Program-made: the position numbers and the translations under genes
Notes under the pieces: generated by a model
Databases searched by the model: none
The model's input: only the letters and a program-made list of their open reading frames with translations
Told to the model about the DNA's origin: nothing
NCBI GenBank assembly: GCA_947476925.1
Contig: CANJSF010000014.1
Location: forward strand, 42,311-106,310
DNA length: 64,000 bases
Direction of reading: 5' to 3'
Source of the DNA: Rhodospirillaceae bacterium
GTDB lineage: Bacteria; Pseudomonadota; Alphaproteobacteria; Rhodospirillales; Rhodospirillaceae
Shown here: positions 26,804-36,389 of the stretch, one piece after another
How the letters are laid out: each line of letters opens with the position of its first letter
How positions within the stretch are numbered: position 1 is the first letter of the stretch

Positions 26804-27373
26804 CTATTTCTGATCAGCTTTTTCGTCGGCTTGCTTATCTTGCATGCTGCGGCCAGGGGCCTGGGCCAGCAACGACTTTAGCGATTCTTCGGTGAGTTCT
26901 GTGATGGAACCAATCGGGCAGCGGTCGGGCAGTCCGCCGCCGCTTTCCACCAGCACTGCATCCCCGCCGAATCCACACAGGCGCGAATCGCGCGAGGTAA
27001 AGCCAATGGTGTGGGCGAACTTCAGGCCAAAGCAGGGCTTATCAAGTTGAATATGGTAGGGGTGGCTACGGCTCGGCGCCCAGACAATCAGGCTGGTATT
27101 GTTCAGGGGCCGCCAGTCATACAGCGTGCGGAAAAACACGCACTGATTTGAGATCGGCGGCAGTTTGTCGGGGTACTCTTCTAGAATATACCCGGGGTCA
27201 TTGGCATTGCGCGGCGGCCCGGCATCGCGTGGCATGGCAGACGCCGGCGCACCGGCCGTAAAGCCCATTGGCTTATTCTGGGCGCTCGCATGGCCAGCCC
27301 ACAGCAGCAAATTTGCGGCAATGGCGAGGGCTGGTAGTGCGAGGTAGCGGTGGGAGATTGTCATGCCCGTCAT
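26804..27373 (-). CDS. Exported protein resembling DUF6491
   Basis: A 189-residue protein with a signal peptide (LALPALAIAANLLLWAGHASAQ). The mature part has the cysteine pattern of DUF6491-like proteins: QCVFFRTLYDWRPLNNTSLI, a YHIQLDKPCFGLKFAHTIGF segment, then DSRLCGFGGDAVLV and DRCPIGSITELTEE. The C-terminal tail is strongly charged (QDKQADEKADQK). Members are periplasmic proteins of unknown function in alpha- and gammaproteobacteria. An alternative start is the ATG at 27364. It lies 97 bp after the MipA/OmpV gene on the same strand. Confidence 0.7.
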   Translation of the reverse strand: MTGMTISHRYLALPALAIAANLLLWAGHASAQNKPMGFTAGAPASAMPRDAGPPRNANDPGYILEEYPDKLPPISNQCVFFRTLYDWRPLNNTSLIVWAPSRSHPYHIQLDKPCFGLKFAHTIGFTSRDSRLCGFGGDAVLVESGGGLPDRCPIGSITELTEESLKSLLAQAPGRSMQDKQADEKADQK

Positions 27374-27470
27374 GATGACCTGGAATATGGAAAATGTGGG
27401 GCACGAACCCGACGGTCAAACCGATTTTCAGGGACTGTTGCAAACACGCACCATGGTAACGCGCGCCTCT

Positions 27471-28337
27471 TTAAAGGGAATAGACCCCGTATACCCCGAA
27501 ATTGAGCTGATTCGGGCTTCCGCGTAAGGAGACCAGCGGGCTGCTTTTTGCTTTGCTCAGCAGGCGTTCGGCCCCGGCGTTCATTACAATCGCCCAGCGC
27601 GGCGTTATTTTCATTTCGCTGCCAACCGACAACGAAACTTCTTTCAGACCCGATCCCGGGGCGTAAACCGGCAGGCCCGACGCTGTTGCCTGTGACGCCA
27701 CTACTCCAAAGAATTTACTCATGTATTTGCTGTTGGCCCACGTCGTGCCCAACTGCGCACCAACAATGGTTGTTTGCGTGCGATAAACCGCAAGGCTTAC
27801 ATCGAAATCAGCAAGCAGCCCCTTATGCCCACTCGCAACGTCTTGGCGGGCGCGGATGCGGTATTGCAGCGGGCCGGTCATGTAGCTGGCAAAAGCACCC
27901 AACTCGATGCTGGTACTCACATTGCCCAGTCCGCGCAAATCGACCGAGTCCTTCTCTTTGCGCCCGAAGTCGATTTTGACCATGGGGCCGGCGCGAAAAT
28001 TTTCCGACTTCACCATTGCGCCTTTTTGGCCAAACACGTTCACACGAATTTGGTTGTTGTCGACTTGTAGTAAGTCTTTATAGCGTAGCGAAATCAGCGG
28101 CAGCGCGTTCACTTGATAATGTTTGCTGCCCTCAAATTCCGGGCTGACTGCAGGGCCGATGCCCAATCGAACATTGGTGACGCCGGGCATCAGGGTGTCC
28201 ATCACGTCGGTCACCATATCGCTGGTACCTGAGAACACATTGTCCGCGAAAATATTGCTTAGCTTTTGCGCCTGGGCTTGCGTCGTGACGGCGGTCAGAG
28301 CCAACGCAGCGCCAAGCAGCTTCAGTTTACAGTTCAT
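27471..28337 (-). CDS. MipA/OmpV-family outer-membrane protein
   Basis: A 288-residue beta-barrel protein with a signal peptide (LLGAALALTAVTTQAQAQ). The family hallmark is near residues 58-80 (RLGIGPAVSPEFEGSKHY, followed by NALPLISLRYKD). The body alternates short hydrophobic strands and ends with NFGVYGVYSL. MipA/OmpV proteins scaffold murein enzymes in E. coli or are osmoregulated porin-like proteins; the role here is open. It may share the accessory block's envelope function with the TonB receptor. Confidence 0.9.
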   Translation of the reverse strand: MNCKLKLLGAALALTAVTTQAQAQKLSNIFADNVFSGTSDMVTDVMDTLMPGVTNVRLGIGPAVSPEFEGSKHYQVNALPLISLRYKDLLQVDNNQIRVNVFGQKGAMVKSENFRAGPMVKIDFGRKEKDSVDLRGLGNVSTSIELGAFASYMTGPLQYRIRARQDVASGHKGLLADFDVSLAVYRTQTTIVGAQLGTTWANSKYMSKFFGVVASQATASGLPVYAPGSGLKEVSLSVGSEMKITPRWAIVMNAGAERLLSKAKSSPLVSLRGSPNQLNFGVYGVYSL

Positions 28338-28377
28338 GATCGGACCTCTTTATAGACATACATACGTGCGGCAATGA

Positions 28378-28995
28378 TCACACGTTGCGGGACTTTCGCA
28401 CCTGATTTTTGGTGTCGATTTCGGCAGATTGTTGGCGCTCGCGCCGCGCAATGGCTAGGCCCAAATCCGTCATCGCGGAGCGTATATCAGGTGACGAAAT
28501 GTGCTGTGTTGTTTGAAACACTTCGGCTTCTTCCTCGGCGCTGAGTTTCACTAGCGGCGGAGCCTGGCGCGCGTTTTTCTGTGGAAGCGGGCCTTGCAGG
28601 GCCTGAATATTGCGAACCGCGCCGTACCCCAAAAATGTATTCACCCGCTCGACGATCAACGGCGCTTTCATTTGCAGTAAGGTTGCGGCTGCGCCGCTGG
28701 CAACTTGCAAAACGAGGGTTGCCTGACCATTGCGCTGACGCGGGAATTTGATCTCGATTGGAACGGCGTAACTGGCCAAATCTTTGCCAACAATTTCGGA
28801 CCATCGGCTGAGGACGGCTCCGCTCGCAAATCCGCGCTGGTCCAGCGCCGCTGCCGCCGCTTTGGGCAGAAGCGCACTGATGGTGGTGGGGCGACCGTAC
28901 CGGCGTTCCATGGAAATCAGTCGTTCGGTTGGGGTTTGGCTCGACACTGTTCGCTGCTGGCGTTCAGCCTTATAGAATAAGGATGATCCAGCCAT
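28378..28995 (-). CDS. dciA: DciA-like DUF721 protein
   Basis: A protein of the DUF721/DciA group, about 205 residues from the ATG at 28995. The conserved core would also be kept by an ATG at 28911, giving 177 residues. The DUF721 part is ALDQRGFASGAVLSRWSEIVG, then an Arg/Lys-rich segment, then the KH-like ATLVLQVASGAAATLLQ, with NTFLGYGAVRNIQAL after it. DciA loads the replicative helicase DnaB in bacteria that lack DnaC. It is divergent from mutY, a pairing frequent in alphaproteobacteria. Confidence 0.85.
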   Translation of the reverse strand: MAGSSLFYKAERQQRTVSSQTPTERLISMERRYGRPTTISALLPKAAAAALDQRGFASGAVLSRWSEIVGKDLASYAVPIEIKFPRQRNGQATLVLQVASGAAATLLQMKAPLIVERVNTFLGYGAVRNIQALQGPLPQKNARQAPPLVKLSAEEEAEVFQTTQHISSPDIRSAMTDLGLAIARRERQQSAEIDTKNQVRKSRNV

Positions 28996-29029
28996 CCTGA
29001 AGTCGCAAGCGCCAATCGATTGAATTTCC

Positions 29030-30142
29030 GTGCCCCGCCCGCCCCCAAAACCGTCCGCCGCCGCTACCATATTAAAGTGGTATGACCGCCATGCCCGGGT
29101 GTTGCCCTGGCGCTCGCCTCCCGGGAAAAGTGCCGATCCTTATGCGGTTTGGCTTAGCGAGATAATGCTGCAGCAAACTACTGTTGTGGCCGTAAAGCCC
29201 TATTTTGAAAAATTTCTCGCGCGCTGGCCCACGGTGCACGATTTGGCGGCCGCAAAATCTGAGGATGTCATGGCGGCCTGGGCCGGCCTTGGCTATTACG
29301 CGCGTGCGCGAAATTTGCATCGCTGTGCGCAGGTTGTCGCCTCGGCGCATGCGGGGCGTTTTCCCGAAACCGAGGCAGCGCTGCTCACCTTGCCGGGCAT
29401 CGGCCCCTACACGGCAGCAGCCATCACCGCCATTGCCTTTGATACGCGCGCTGTTGTGGTAGACGGCAATGTGGAACGCGTCATGGCGCGGTTGCATGCG
29501 CTCGTCGAACCTTTGCCCCGGGCAAAGCCAAAATTGCGTGAACTCGCTAACGCGCTGACACCCGAAACCCGCCCCGGCGATTATGCGCAGGCCGTAATGG
29601 ACTTAGGGGCCACGGTTTGCACTCCCAAATCACCTGCCTGTGTTTTGTGCCCGTGGTCTGAGGAATGTCAGGCACGCGCTTTGGGTATTGCGGCGGACTT
29701 GCCGCGCAAGCTTGCTAAAAAAGCGACGCCGACAAGATTTGGCGTTGCGTTCTGGATCATCGCCCCTAATGGGAGAATTCTTCTGCAACGTCGCCCCCCC
29801 AAAGGCTTGCTCGGTGGCATGCTGGGTTTTCCGGGCACCGACTGGCAGCCAACGCCGTGGACTCAGTCGCGCGCCGTCAAAGTCATTCCACTCAAGGCAA
29901 AATGGGTTGCCCTCGAAGGCGTCGTTGAACACACATTTACGCACTTCCATCTCAAGCTTTCGGTATCGGTTGGGCGCATCACCAAAGCCCAAGCAGCAAA
30001 ATGTGTTGATGCGGTTTGGGTGCCGCCCGGCAAAATTCAAGCGTCCGGTTTGCCCAATGTGATGCAAAAAGTGGCCCGTCATGCGCTCGAGCTTTTTGCT
30101 CAAACACCCAATCGGCGGCGTAAAAAGCCCCAACGAGCCTGA
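29030..30142 (+). CDS. mutY: A/G-specific adenine glycosylase
   Basis: A 370-residue base-excision repair glycosylase that removes A opposite 8-oxoG. The helix-hairpin-helix is LPGIGPYTAAAITAIAF, and the catalytic Asp lies in AVVVDGNVERV. A [4Fe-4S] loop of pattern C-x6-C-x2-C-x5-C lies near residues 197-213. The C-terminal part is the NUDIX-like 8-oxoG recognition domain (LQRRPPKGLLGGMLGFP). It starts at a GTG 34 bp from the divergent dciA start. Confidence 0.96.
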   Translation: MPRPPPKPSAAATILKWYDRHARVLPWRSPPGKSADPYAVWLSEIMLQQTTVVAVKPYFEKFLARWPTVHDLAAAKSEDVMAAWAGLGYYARARNLHRCAQVVASAHAGRFPETEAALLTLPGIGPYTAAAITAIAFDTRAVVVDGNVERVMARLHALVEPLPRAKPKLRELANALTPETRPGDYAQAVMDLGATVCTPKSPACVLCPWSEECQARALGIAADLPRKLAKKATPTRFGVAFWIIAPNGRILLQRRPPKGLLGGMLGFPGTDWQPTPWTQSRAVKVIPLKAKWVALEGVVEHTFTHFHLKLSVSVGRITKAQAAKCVDAVWVPPGKIQASGLPNVMQKVARHALELFAQTPNRRRKKPQRA

Positions 30143-30231
30143 CAAACGCAGCTGAGCATTGTAACGTAACTTAAGGGTTGGGATTTGCGCCCGATGCGCA
30201 AGGGTCGGCCCCATGAACAAAGTGAGTTTCC

Positions 30232-32547
30232 ATGCCTGATCCTGGAAGTACCTCGTCAACCTCGGCTGCTGAATTAAAACAAGCGGCGCTCGATTATCAT
30301 CGCGCACAGCCGCCCGGAAAGCTCGAAGTTGTCGCGACCAAGCCGCTGGCCAATCAGCGCGATCTGGCGCTGGCCTACTCGCCTGGCGTGGCCGCTGCGT
30401 GCGAAGCCATTGTTGCCGACCCTGCCGAAGTGGCGACTGTCACAGCCAGAGCTAATCTGGTTGCGGTGGTCACAAATGGTACAGCCGTGTTGGGCTTAGG
30501 TCCCATTGGCCCGTTGGCGGCCAAGCCGGTGATGGAAGGCAAAGCGGTTCTGTTCAAGAAATTTGCTGGCATCAATGTTTTCGATATCGAAATCGATGAG
30601 AAGGACCCCGATAAACTAGTCGATATCATTGCATCACTCGAACCCACGTTCGGTGCGATCAATCTGGAAGATATCAAAGCGCCCGAGTGCTTCATCGTTG
30701 AAAGCAAGCTGCGTCAACGCATGAAAATTCCGGTGTTTCACGACGACCAGCATGGCACGGCTATTGTTGTCGCTGCAGCCATCATCAATGCGCTCCACTT
30801 AGTGAGAAAAGACATCGCCAAAGTAAAGGTGGTGTCGTCCGGTGGCGGTGCTGCGGGCATTGCCTGCCTCAACCAACTCCTCGCCTTGGGCCTGAAGCGC
30901 GAGAACGTGGTTCTGTCTGATCACGTTGGAGTGGTTTACAAAGGCCGCACCAAAGACATGACTGATCAAAAGTCTGAGTATGCATCAGACACCAAAGCGC
31001 GCACGTTGGCTGAAGCCATGCCAGGGGCTGATGTGTTTTTAGGGTTATCGGCCCCGCGTATTCTCACGCCCGAGATGGTCAAGACCATGGCGCCTAAACC
31101 CATCATCATGGCGCTGGCAAATCCTGAACCCGAAATCCGGCCCGAGCTCGCGCGCGAAGCCTCGGCCGATGCCATTATTGCCACGGGTCGTTCGGACTTT
31201 CCCAACCAAGTGAACAACGTTCTGTGTTTCCCCTATATCTTCCGCGGTGCGCTTGATGTGGGCGCAACGACCATCAACGAAGAAATGAAATTAGCCTGCG
31301 TGCATGCCATTGCGCAGTTGGCGCGTGGCGCATCCTCAGATGTGGTCTCGGCCGCCTACGGCGGGCAGCAGTTACGGTTTGGCGCTGAGTATCTTATTCC
31401 CAAACCGTTTGATCCGCGTTTGATTTCAGAAATCGCGCCTGCCGTAGCCAAAGCGGCAATGGACTCCGGGGTTGCCACACGACCCATAGCTGATCTGGAA
31501 GCGTACCGTCAGCAGCTCAACCAATTTGTGTATCGATCGGCTTTTGTCATGAAGCCGATTTTCGACAAAGCGCGCGCCAATCCCAAGCGGGTGGCGTTTG
31601 CCGAAGGCGAAGACGAGCGCGTGTTATTTGCGGTCAAAGCATTATTGGACGAGGGCATCGCAAAGCCTGTGCTCGTCGGCCGCCCCATGGTGATCGCCCA
31701 TCGCGCCCGAAAATTGGGTCTTGGGCTCGAGCCCGGTCGTGACTTCGAAGTCGTGAATCCCGAAGATGATTCGCGTTACCAAGATTACTGGCGGCAGTAT
31801 CACCAGGTGATGGAGCGTAAGGGCGTGTCGCCCGATACGGCGCGCACCATTATTCGCACCAACACCACCGTCATCGCCACGCTCATGGTGGCGCGCGGCG
31901 ATGCCGACGCCATGATTTGCGGCACCTATGGCGAATATCAGTGGCACCTTCGTTACTTGGTGGACATTCTGGGATTGCAAAATGGCGCGCAGCGGCCCAA
32001 GGCCCTGTCGCTGCTCATCCTCGATGGCGGCCCGGTGTTTATGTGCGATGCGTTTGTCGAGGAAGACCCTGATGCTGAGGATATTGCCCAACTCACGCAA
32101 TGGGCGGCGCGCAAAGTGAAAGATTTTGGCATCGAACCGAAAGTGGCGCTGATCGCTACTTCGAACTTTGGCGCGCGCAATACTGTTGCATCTCGGAAAA
32201 TGCGCAAAGCCCTGCGGTTGTTGATGAAAGAAAGCCCAGAGCTTGAAGTCGAAGGAGAAATGCAGGCCGACGTGGCGCTGGATGAACAGCTCCGCACGCG
32301 TATTTTCCCCAACTCGCGTTTGAGGGGGGCGGCAAATTTATTGGTCATGCCAAACTTGGAAGCTGCCAATATCGCCTTCAACTTGGTGCGCACCCTGGGC
32401 AACGGTTTGCCGGTGGGGCCAATCTTGCTGGGCGTTGCCAAACCTGCCCACGTCACCACGCCTTCGGTCACGGCACGCGGATTAGTGAACCTGGCGGCAT
32501 TGGCCGTCATCGACGCGCAAGTTGAGTCCGACGCTCGGAAAAAATAG
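30232..32547 (+). CDS. maeB: NADP-dependent malic enzyme with phosphotransacetylase-like domain (MaeB)
   Basis: A 771-residue two-domain enzyme. Residues 1-430 are malic enzyme ([49 protein letters not shown] and the Rossmann [12 protein letters not shown]). Residues ~435-771 are a PTA-like domain ([18 protein letters not shown] ... [20 protein letters not shown]) that is regulatory rather than catalytic in characterised MaeB proteins. It oxidatively decarboxylates malate to pyruvate and is usually inhibited by acetyl-CoA. It is followed 20 bp later by a solute-binding protein gene on the same strand. Confidence 0.96.
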   Translation: MPDPGSTSSTSAAELKQAALDYHRAQPPGKLEVVATKPLANQRDLALAYSPGVAAACEAIVADPAEVATVTARANLVAVVTNGTAVLGLGPIGPLAAKPVMEGKAVLFKKFAGINVFDIEIDEKDPDKLVDIIASLEPTFGAINLEDIKAPECFIVESKLRQRMKIPVFHDDQHGTAIVVAAAIINALHLVRKDIAKVKVVSSGGGAAGIACLNQLLALGLKRENVVLSDHVGVVYKGRTKDMTDQKSEYASDTKARTLAEAMPGADVFLGLSAPRILTPEMVKTMAPKPIIMALANPEPEIRPELAREASADAIIATGRSDFPNQVNNVLCFPYIFRGALDVGATTINEEMKLACVHAIAQLARGASSDVVSAAYGGQQLRFGAEYLIPKPFDPRLISEIAPAVAKAAMDSGVATRPIADLEAYRQQLNQFVYRSAFVMKPIFDKARANPKRVAFAEGEDERVLFAVKALLDEGIAKPVLVGRPMVIAHRARKLGLGLEPGRDFEVVNPEDDSRYQDYWRQYHQVMERKGVSPDTARTIIRTNTTVIATLMVARGDADAMICGTYGEYQWHLRYLVDILGLQNGAQRPKALSLLILDGGPVFMCDAFVEEDPDAEDIAQLTQWAARKVKDFGIEPKVALIATSNFGARNTVASRKMRKALRLLMKESPELEVEGEMQADVALDEQLRTRIFPNSRLRGAANLLVMPNLEAANIAFNLVRTLGNGLPVGPILLGVAKPAHVTTPSVTARGLVNLAALAVIDAQVESDARKK

Positions 32548-32567
32548 CTCTTCTTAATCAATGGGTT

Positions 32568-34205
32568 ATGAATTACCTGATCACAAAAAAGGGTCTTTCG
32601 GTATTTCAATGGGTTAGCCGGGTTTCCACCTGCAGATTCCTGGTATTTACTGGCATGGCCATCGCGGCGTTGTTTTGCCAGGCGGCAGTGGCAGACACAG
32701 TTCTGAAGCGCGGCAATCGCTTCGAACCGGCCACGCTAGATCCACAAAAATACCAAACTCACTACGAACAAAACATCATCCTCGATCTGTTCGAGGGCCT
32801 GGTGACGTTCGATGCCATGGCCCGGCCAGTGCCAGGTGTCGCGCAATCATGGAGCGTCAGCGCCGATGGTCTAGCCTGGACATTCAAGCTGCGCCCGAAT
32901 TTGATGTGGTCCGATGGCGCACCGCTGAACGCGGATGATATCGTGTTCTCGTTCCGACGTATGATGGACCCCGCCACGGCTGCTCAATACGCTCAACTTT
33001 TTTACATTCTCGAAAACGGCCAGCTCGCCAACACCGGTAAAATTTCCCCCGACCGCATTGGTGTTTCCTCGCCGAGTCCCGATACGGTCACGCTGCGGCT
33101 GAGCACACCCTCGCCATACTTGCCCGAATTACTTGCAAATGCATTTGCATCGGTGCTGCCGCGTCATGTGATTCAGAAGTCCGGCGCTGATTGGGTCAAG
33201 CCTGGCAATATGGTGTCGAACGGGGCTTACATTCTGAAAACGTGGGAGTCTCAAGATCGTATCGAGTTGATGCGCAATCAGCGCTTTCACGATGCCGCGC
33301 GCGTCTCAATTGATCGCGTTGTTTTTTATCCGACCGAGAATCTCACTTCGGCGTTATCGCGGTTTCGTGCAGGCGAACTCGATACTCAAATGGAGTTCCC
33401 CACCTCGCAAATCGATGCGCTGCGTGCCAATTTCCCCGCCGAGACTAAGCTCACGCCGGCGTTGCTGACCTATTATCTGGCACTCAACAGCACCACTCCA
33501 AAACTAGCTGATGCGCGCGTGCGTCGCGCGCTGTCATTGGCCATCGACCGCGATGTAATTGTCACGCGCATCAACAAGCTTGGCGAAAAGCCTGCGCTGA
33601 CATTTATCCCGCCCGACATTGCCAATTATTCTGTGTGGCAGTCGCCCGATGCGGCTTTAAGCGGCGAGCAGAAACTTGCACAGGCCAAACAATTGCTGAC
33701 GGATGCCGGTTACGGACCAATCAAGCCGCTCAAAATTTCCTATAGCTTTACGTCGACCGAAGATTTTAAGCGCATTGCCGTTGCCATCGCGGGCATGTGG
33801 AAGCGCATTGGCGTTGAGACAGAGTTGCTCAATCGCGAAGGGCGGGTTCATTTTGCCGCCCTCAAGCAGGGCGACTTCGAGGCGGGCTTTGTTGGCTGGT
33901 CGGCCGATTTCAACGACGCGGCGACCTTTTTATACGTGCTGCAATCCAGCAGTGTGAACTCCAACTACAGCCGCTATCGCAACCCTGCGTTTGATGATCT
34001 GATGGCACGTGCCGCCCAAGCGGGTGAGGGGACAGCCCGCGCGACATTGCTCCAGCAGGCCGAAAAGCTGGCGATGGGCGATCAACCAATTATTCCTCTG
34101 TACACGGGCGTGACGCGCAACCTCATCGCCAAACATGTGAGCGGATGGCAGCCTAATCCCCTCGATTTTTATCCCAGCCGTTATTTGTCGTTGACCGCGA
34201 AATAG
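32568..34205 (+). CDS. ABC transporter substrate-binding protein, family 5 (OppA/DppA type)
   Basis: A 545-residue periplasmic binding protein. An N-terminal signal region (FLVFTGMAIAALFCQAAVAD) is present; a start at the ATG at 32655 is also possible. SBP_bac_5 hallmarks are EGLVTFDAMARPVPGVAQSW, FKLRPNLMWSDGAPLNADD and the later VRRALSLAIDRDVIV. It binds oligopeptides or related solutes for an ABC importer, but no permease or ATPase gene follows. Confidence 0.92.
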   Translation: MNYLITKKGLSVFQWVSRVSTCRFLVFTGMAIAALFCQAAVADTVLKRGNRFEPATLDPQKYQTHYEQNIILDLFEGLVTFDAMARPVPGVAQSWSVSADGLAWTFKLRPNLMWSDGAPLNADDIVFSFRRMMDPATAAQYAQLFYILENGQLANTGKISPDRIGVSSPSPDTVTLRLSTPSPYLPELLANAFASVLPRHVIQKSGADWVKPGNMVSNGAYILKTWESQDRIELMRNQRFHDAARVSIDRVVFYPTENLTSALSRFRAGELDTQMEFPTSQIDALRANFPAETKLTPALLTYYLALNSTTPKLADARVRRALSLAIDRDVIVTRINKLGEKPALTFIPPDIANYSVWQSPDAALSGEQKLAQAKQLLTDAGYGPIKPLKISYSFTSTEDFKRIAVAIAGMWKRIGVETELLNREGRVHFAALKQGDFEAGFVGWSADFNDAATFLYVLQSSSVNSNYSRYRNPAFDDLMARAAQAGEGTARATLLQQAEKLAMGDQPIIPLYTGVTRNLIAKHVSGWQPNPLDFYPSRYLSLTAK

Positions 34206-34268
34206 CATTGACCCGGCGGCGTGGGTTCACCAATAGTCTGGCCAATTCAAATTTGAAAGATTTGCCCC

Positions 34269-35258
34269 ATGACTGGCTTTCGCGCCTTCGTTGTCGATGA
34301 GATCGATGGAAAATACACCCCCGGCTTCAGGACTCTGACAATCGATGATTTGCCCAAAGAAAACGTGTTGGTAGACATTGCTTACTCGACCTTAAATTAC
34401 AAAGACGGTTTGGCGGTCACCGGCAAAGGTAAGATCGCCCGCAAATTCCCAATGGTGTGCGGCATTGATCTTGCGGGTACGGTCGCTGAGTCTTCCGACC
34501 CCGCATATAAGCCCGGCGACAAAATTTTGGTGAACGGCTGGGGCTTGTCTGAAACGTCATGGGGTGGTTACAGCTCCAAGCAGCGCATTAGCCCAAAATT
34601 TATCACGCGTCTTCCGGCAGCGTTCGACTTCAAGCAGGCCATGGCCATTGGCACGGCGGGCTACACGGCCATGCTGTGCGTTCTGGCGTTGGAAGACGCA
34701 GGCGTGAGCCCTGGCAAGGGCGACATTTTGGTCACCGGAGCGGTTGGCGGCGTCGGCTCAGTGGCTGTTGCGCTGTTGGCCAAGCTTGGTTACCGCGTCG
34801 TGGCATCCACGGGGCGGCCGAAGGCGGCGGACTATCTTAAGTTACTCGGTGCCGCTGACATTATCGCGCGTGCCGATTTAGACAAAGTTGGCAGACCGCT
34901 GGAAAAGGCGCGTTGGGCAGGCGTCGTGGATTCCGTTGGTGGTAAAACACTGGGCATGGCCATCGCCCAGACTCACGAGGAAGGTGCTGTGGCGGCCTGC
35001 GGTTTGGCGGGCGGCACTGACCTGCCAACTACAGTCATGCCGTTCATATTGCGGGGCGTGAAATTGCTGGGGATTAACTCGGTCACGTGCCCTTCTGCCC
35101 GCCGTGACCAAGCCTGGGCGCGACTGGCCGTCGACCTCGATATCTCTAAACTCGACGCTATGACGTCCGTTGAGCCGCTATCCAAAATCCAAGAACTCGG
35201 CGAACAAATCCTGAAAGGCGAAACCCGAGGCCGGGTGGTCATCGACGTTAACGCTTGA
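34269..35258 (+). CDS. Acrylyl-CoA reductase / YhdH-family quinone oxidoreductase
   Basis: A 329-residue medium-chain dehydrogenase/reductase of the AcuI/YhdH group. Visible parts are the N-terminal FRAFVVDEIDGKY, the catalytic-site STLNYKDGLAVTGKGKI, VCGIDLAGTV, and the cofactor loop TGAVGGVGSVAVALLAKLGY. The near C-terminal CGLAGGTDLPTTVMPFILRG is also typical. No zinc-binding cysteines are seen, as expected. AcuI reduces acryloyl-CoA with NADPH and is often important for detoxification of that electrophile; DMSP or 3-hydroxypropionate pathways are not evident nearby. Confidence 0.92.
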   Translation: MTGFRAFVVDEIDGKYTPGFRTLTIDDLPKENVLVDIAYSTLNYKDGLAVTGKGKIARKFPMVCGIDLAGTVAESSDPAYKPGDKILVNGWGLSETSWGGYSSKQRISPKFITRLPAAFDFKQAMAIGTAGYTAMLCVLALEDAGVSPGKGDILVTGAVGGVGSVAVALLAKLGYRVVASTGRPKAADYLKLLGAADIIARADLDKVGRPLEKARWAGVVDSVGGKTLGMAIAQTHEEGAVAACGLAGGTDLPTTVMPFILRGVKLLGINSVTCPSARRDQAWARLAVDLDISKLDAMTSVEPLSKIQELGEQILKGETRGRVVIDVNA

Positions 35259-35285
35259 GGCCGAAAAACAAGAACGGCCCTCTTG
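35255..35285 (+). terminator. Possible terminator after the AcuI/YhdH gene
   Basis: GAGGCCG and CGGCCCTC around a purine-rich loop directly follow the stop, then a T-rich stretch (TTGATATTTCTTT). The stem has a bulge, so this is tentative. Confidence 0.35.
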
Positions 35286-35439
35286 ATATTTCTTTCCCGG
35301 GCCCTATTTATGCGGCAAGCCCGGATCCGGGCCCCTCTGGCGGCCGAGGCGTCGGCTGCGATGTCGGATCCTTACCATAGTTTCGCGCCTACGCAGCGCC
35401 ATCACGCGCCAGCCGTGATGATGACGTCAGGGGTTTGCC

Positions 35440-36381
35440 ATGGATGCATCGCTTTGGATGTGGGGCGGTTTTACCGTCTTCGTCTTGGCCGTTCTCGCTT
35501 TCGATCTCGGCCTATTTCACAAAGAACAAAAAGTCATCGGCGAGAAAGAAGCGCTGAAACTCAGTGGTATCTACTTCGGACTTGCGATGATTTTCGCAGG
35601 TGGGGTGTTTTGGTATTTCGGCCAAGCCAAAGGCCTGGAATTCCTCACGGGCTATGTCATTGAGTGGAGCCTGAGCCTCGACAATATTTTTGTCATTGCG
35701 CTGATCTTTAGCGCGTTTGCTGTTCCGCCCCAGTACCAGCACCGCGTGCTGTTCTGGGGTATCCTGGGCGCACTGGTCATGCGCTTGGTCATGATTCTGG
35801 CGGGCACCGCTTTGATCATGGAGTTCCGCTGGATTGTCTATGTTTTCGGCGCATTCCTGATTATTACCGGCGCCAAAATGCTGTTCGTAAAAGACTGCCC
35901 CATGGACGTGAATCAAAACTGGGTCGTGAAGTTCGTGCGCTCGCGCTTTCCGATGACCGAGGGGTATGAGGGTGAAAAATTCTGGGTACGTCGCAACGGT
36001 GTGCTGTTTATAACGCCGCTGTTTTTGGCGCTGATCATGATCGAGATCACCGATCTTGTGTTTGCCGTCGACAGCATCCCAGCGATTTTTGCCATCACCA
36101 CCGACCCGTTCATTGTCTACACATCCAACGTCTTTGCGATCTTGGGCTTGCGCGCCCTCTACTTTGCATTGGCGGGCGTGATTCGACGCTTCAAGTACTT
36201 GAAGATCGGCCTGGCGCTGGTCTTGATGCTCGTCGGCACGAAGATGACTTTGGTCGACATTTGGAAAATGCCGACGTGGGTGGCGCTTGGGTTAACGGTC
36301 ACACTGATCGGCGGATCGATCATTTACTCGCTGTATAAGACTCGCGATCAAGCTAATGTCGAGCCTTCCGCGAGGGCCTAA
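35440..36381 (+). CDS. TerC-family integral membrane protein (Alx type)
   Basis: A 313-residue polytopic membrane protein with about eight or nine helices. TerC hallmarks are VIEWSLSLDNIFVIALIFS near residues 70-88 and EITDLVFAVDSIPAIFAIT near residues 203-221, each with the acidic metal-site residues. Alx/TerC proteins export manganese or supply metal to exported proteins. It is 8 bp upstream of the SbtA-type transporter, so it is probably co-transcribed with it. The 181-bp leader has a GC-rich palindrome (CCCGGATCCGGG) but no recognisable yybP-ykoY manganese riboswitch. Confidence 0.93.
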   Translation: MDASLWMWGGFTVFVLAVLAFDLGLFHKEQKVIGEKEALKLSGIYFGLAMIFAGGVFWYFGQAKGLEFLTGYVIEWSLSLDNIFVIALIFSAFAVPPQYQHRVLFWGILGALVMRLVMILAGTALIMEFRWIVYVFGAFLIITGAKMLFVKDCPMDVNQNWVVKFVRSRFPMTEGYEGEKFWVRRNGVLFITPLFLALIMIEITDLVFAVDSIPAIFAITTDPFIVYTSNVFAILGLRALYFALAGVIRRFKYLKIGLALVLMLVGTKMTLVDIWKMPTWVALGLTVTLIGGSIIYSLYKTRDQANVEPSARA

Positions 36382-36389
36382 AGGTCTGA

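Noticed and set aside
35259..35439. yybP-ykoY manganese riboswitch before terC
   Set aside because: Gene context is right for it, but the GGGGAGTAG-type core is absent. Only GC-rich palindromes are present.
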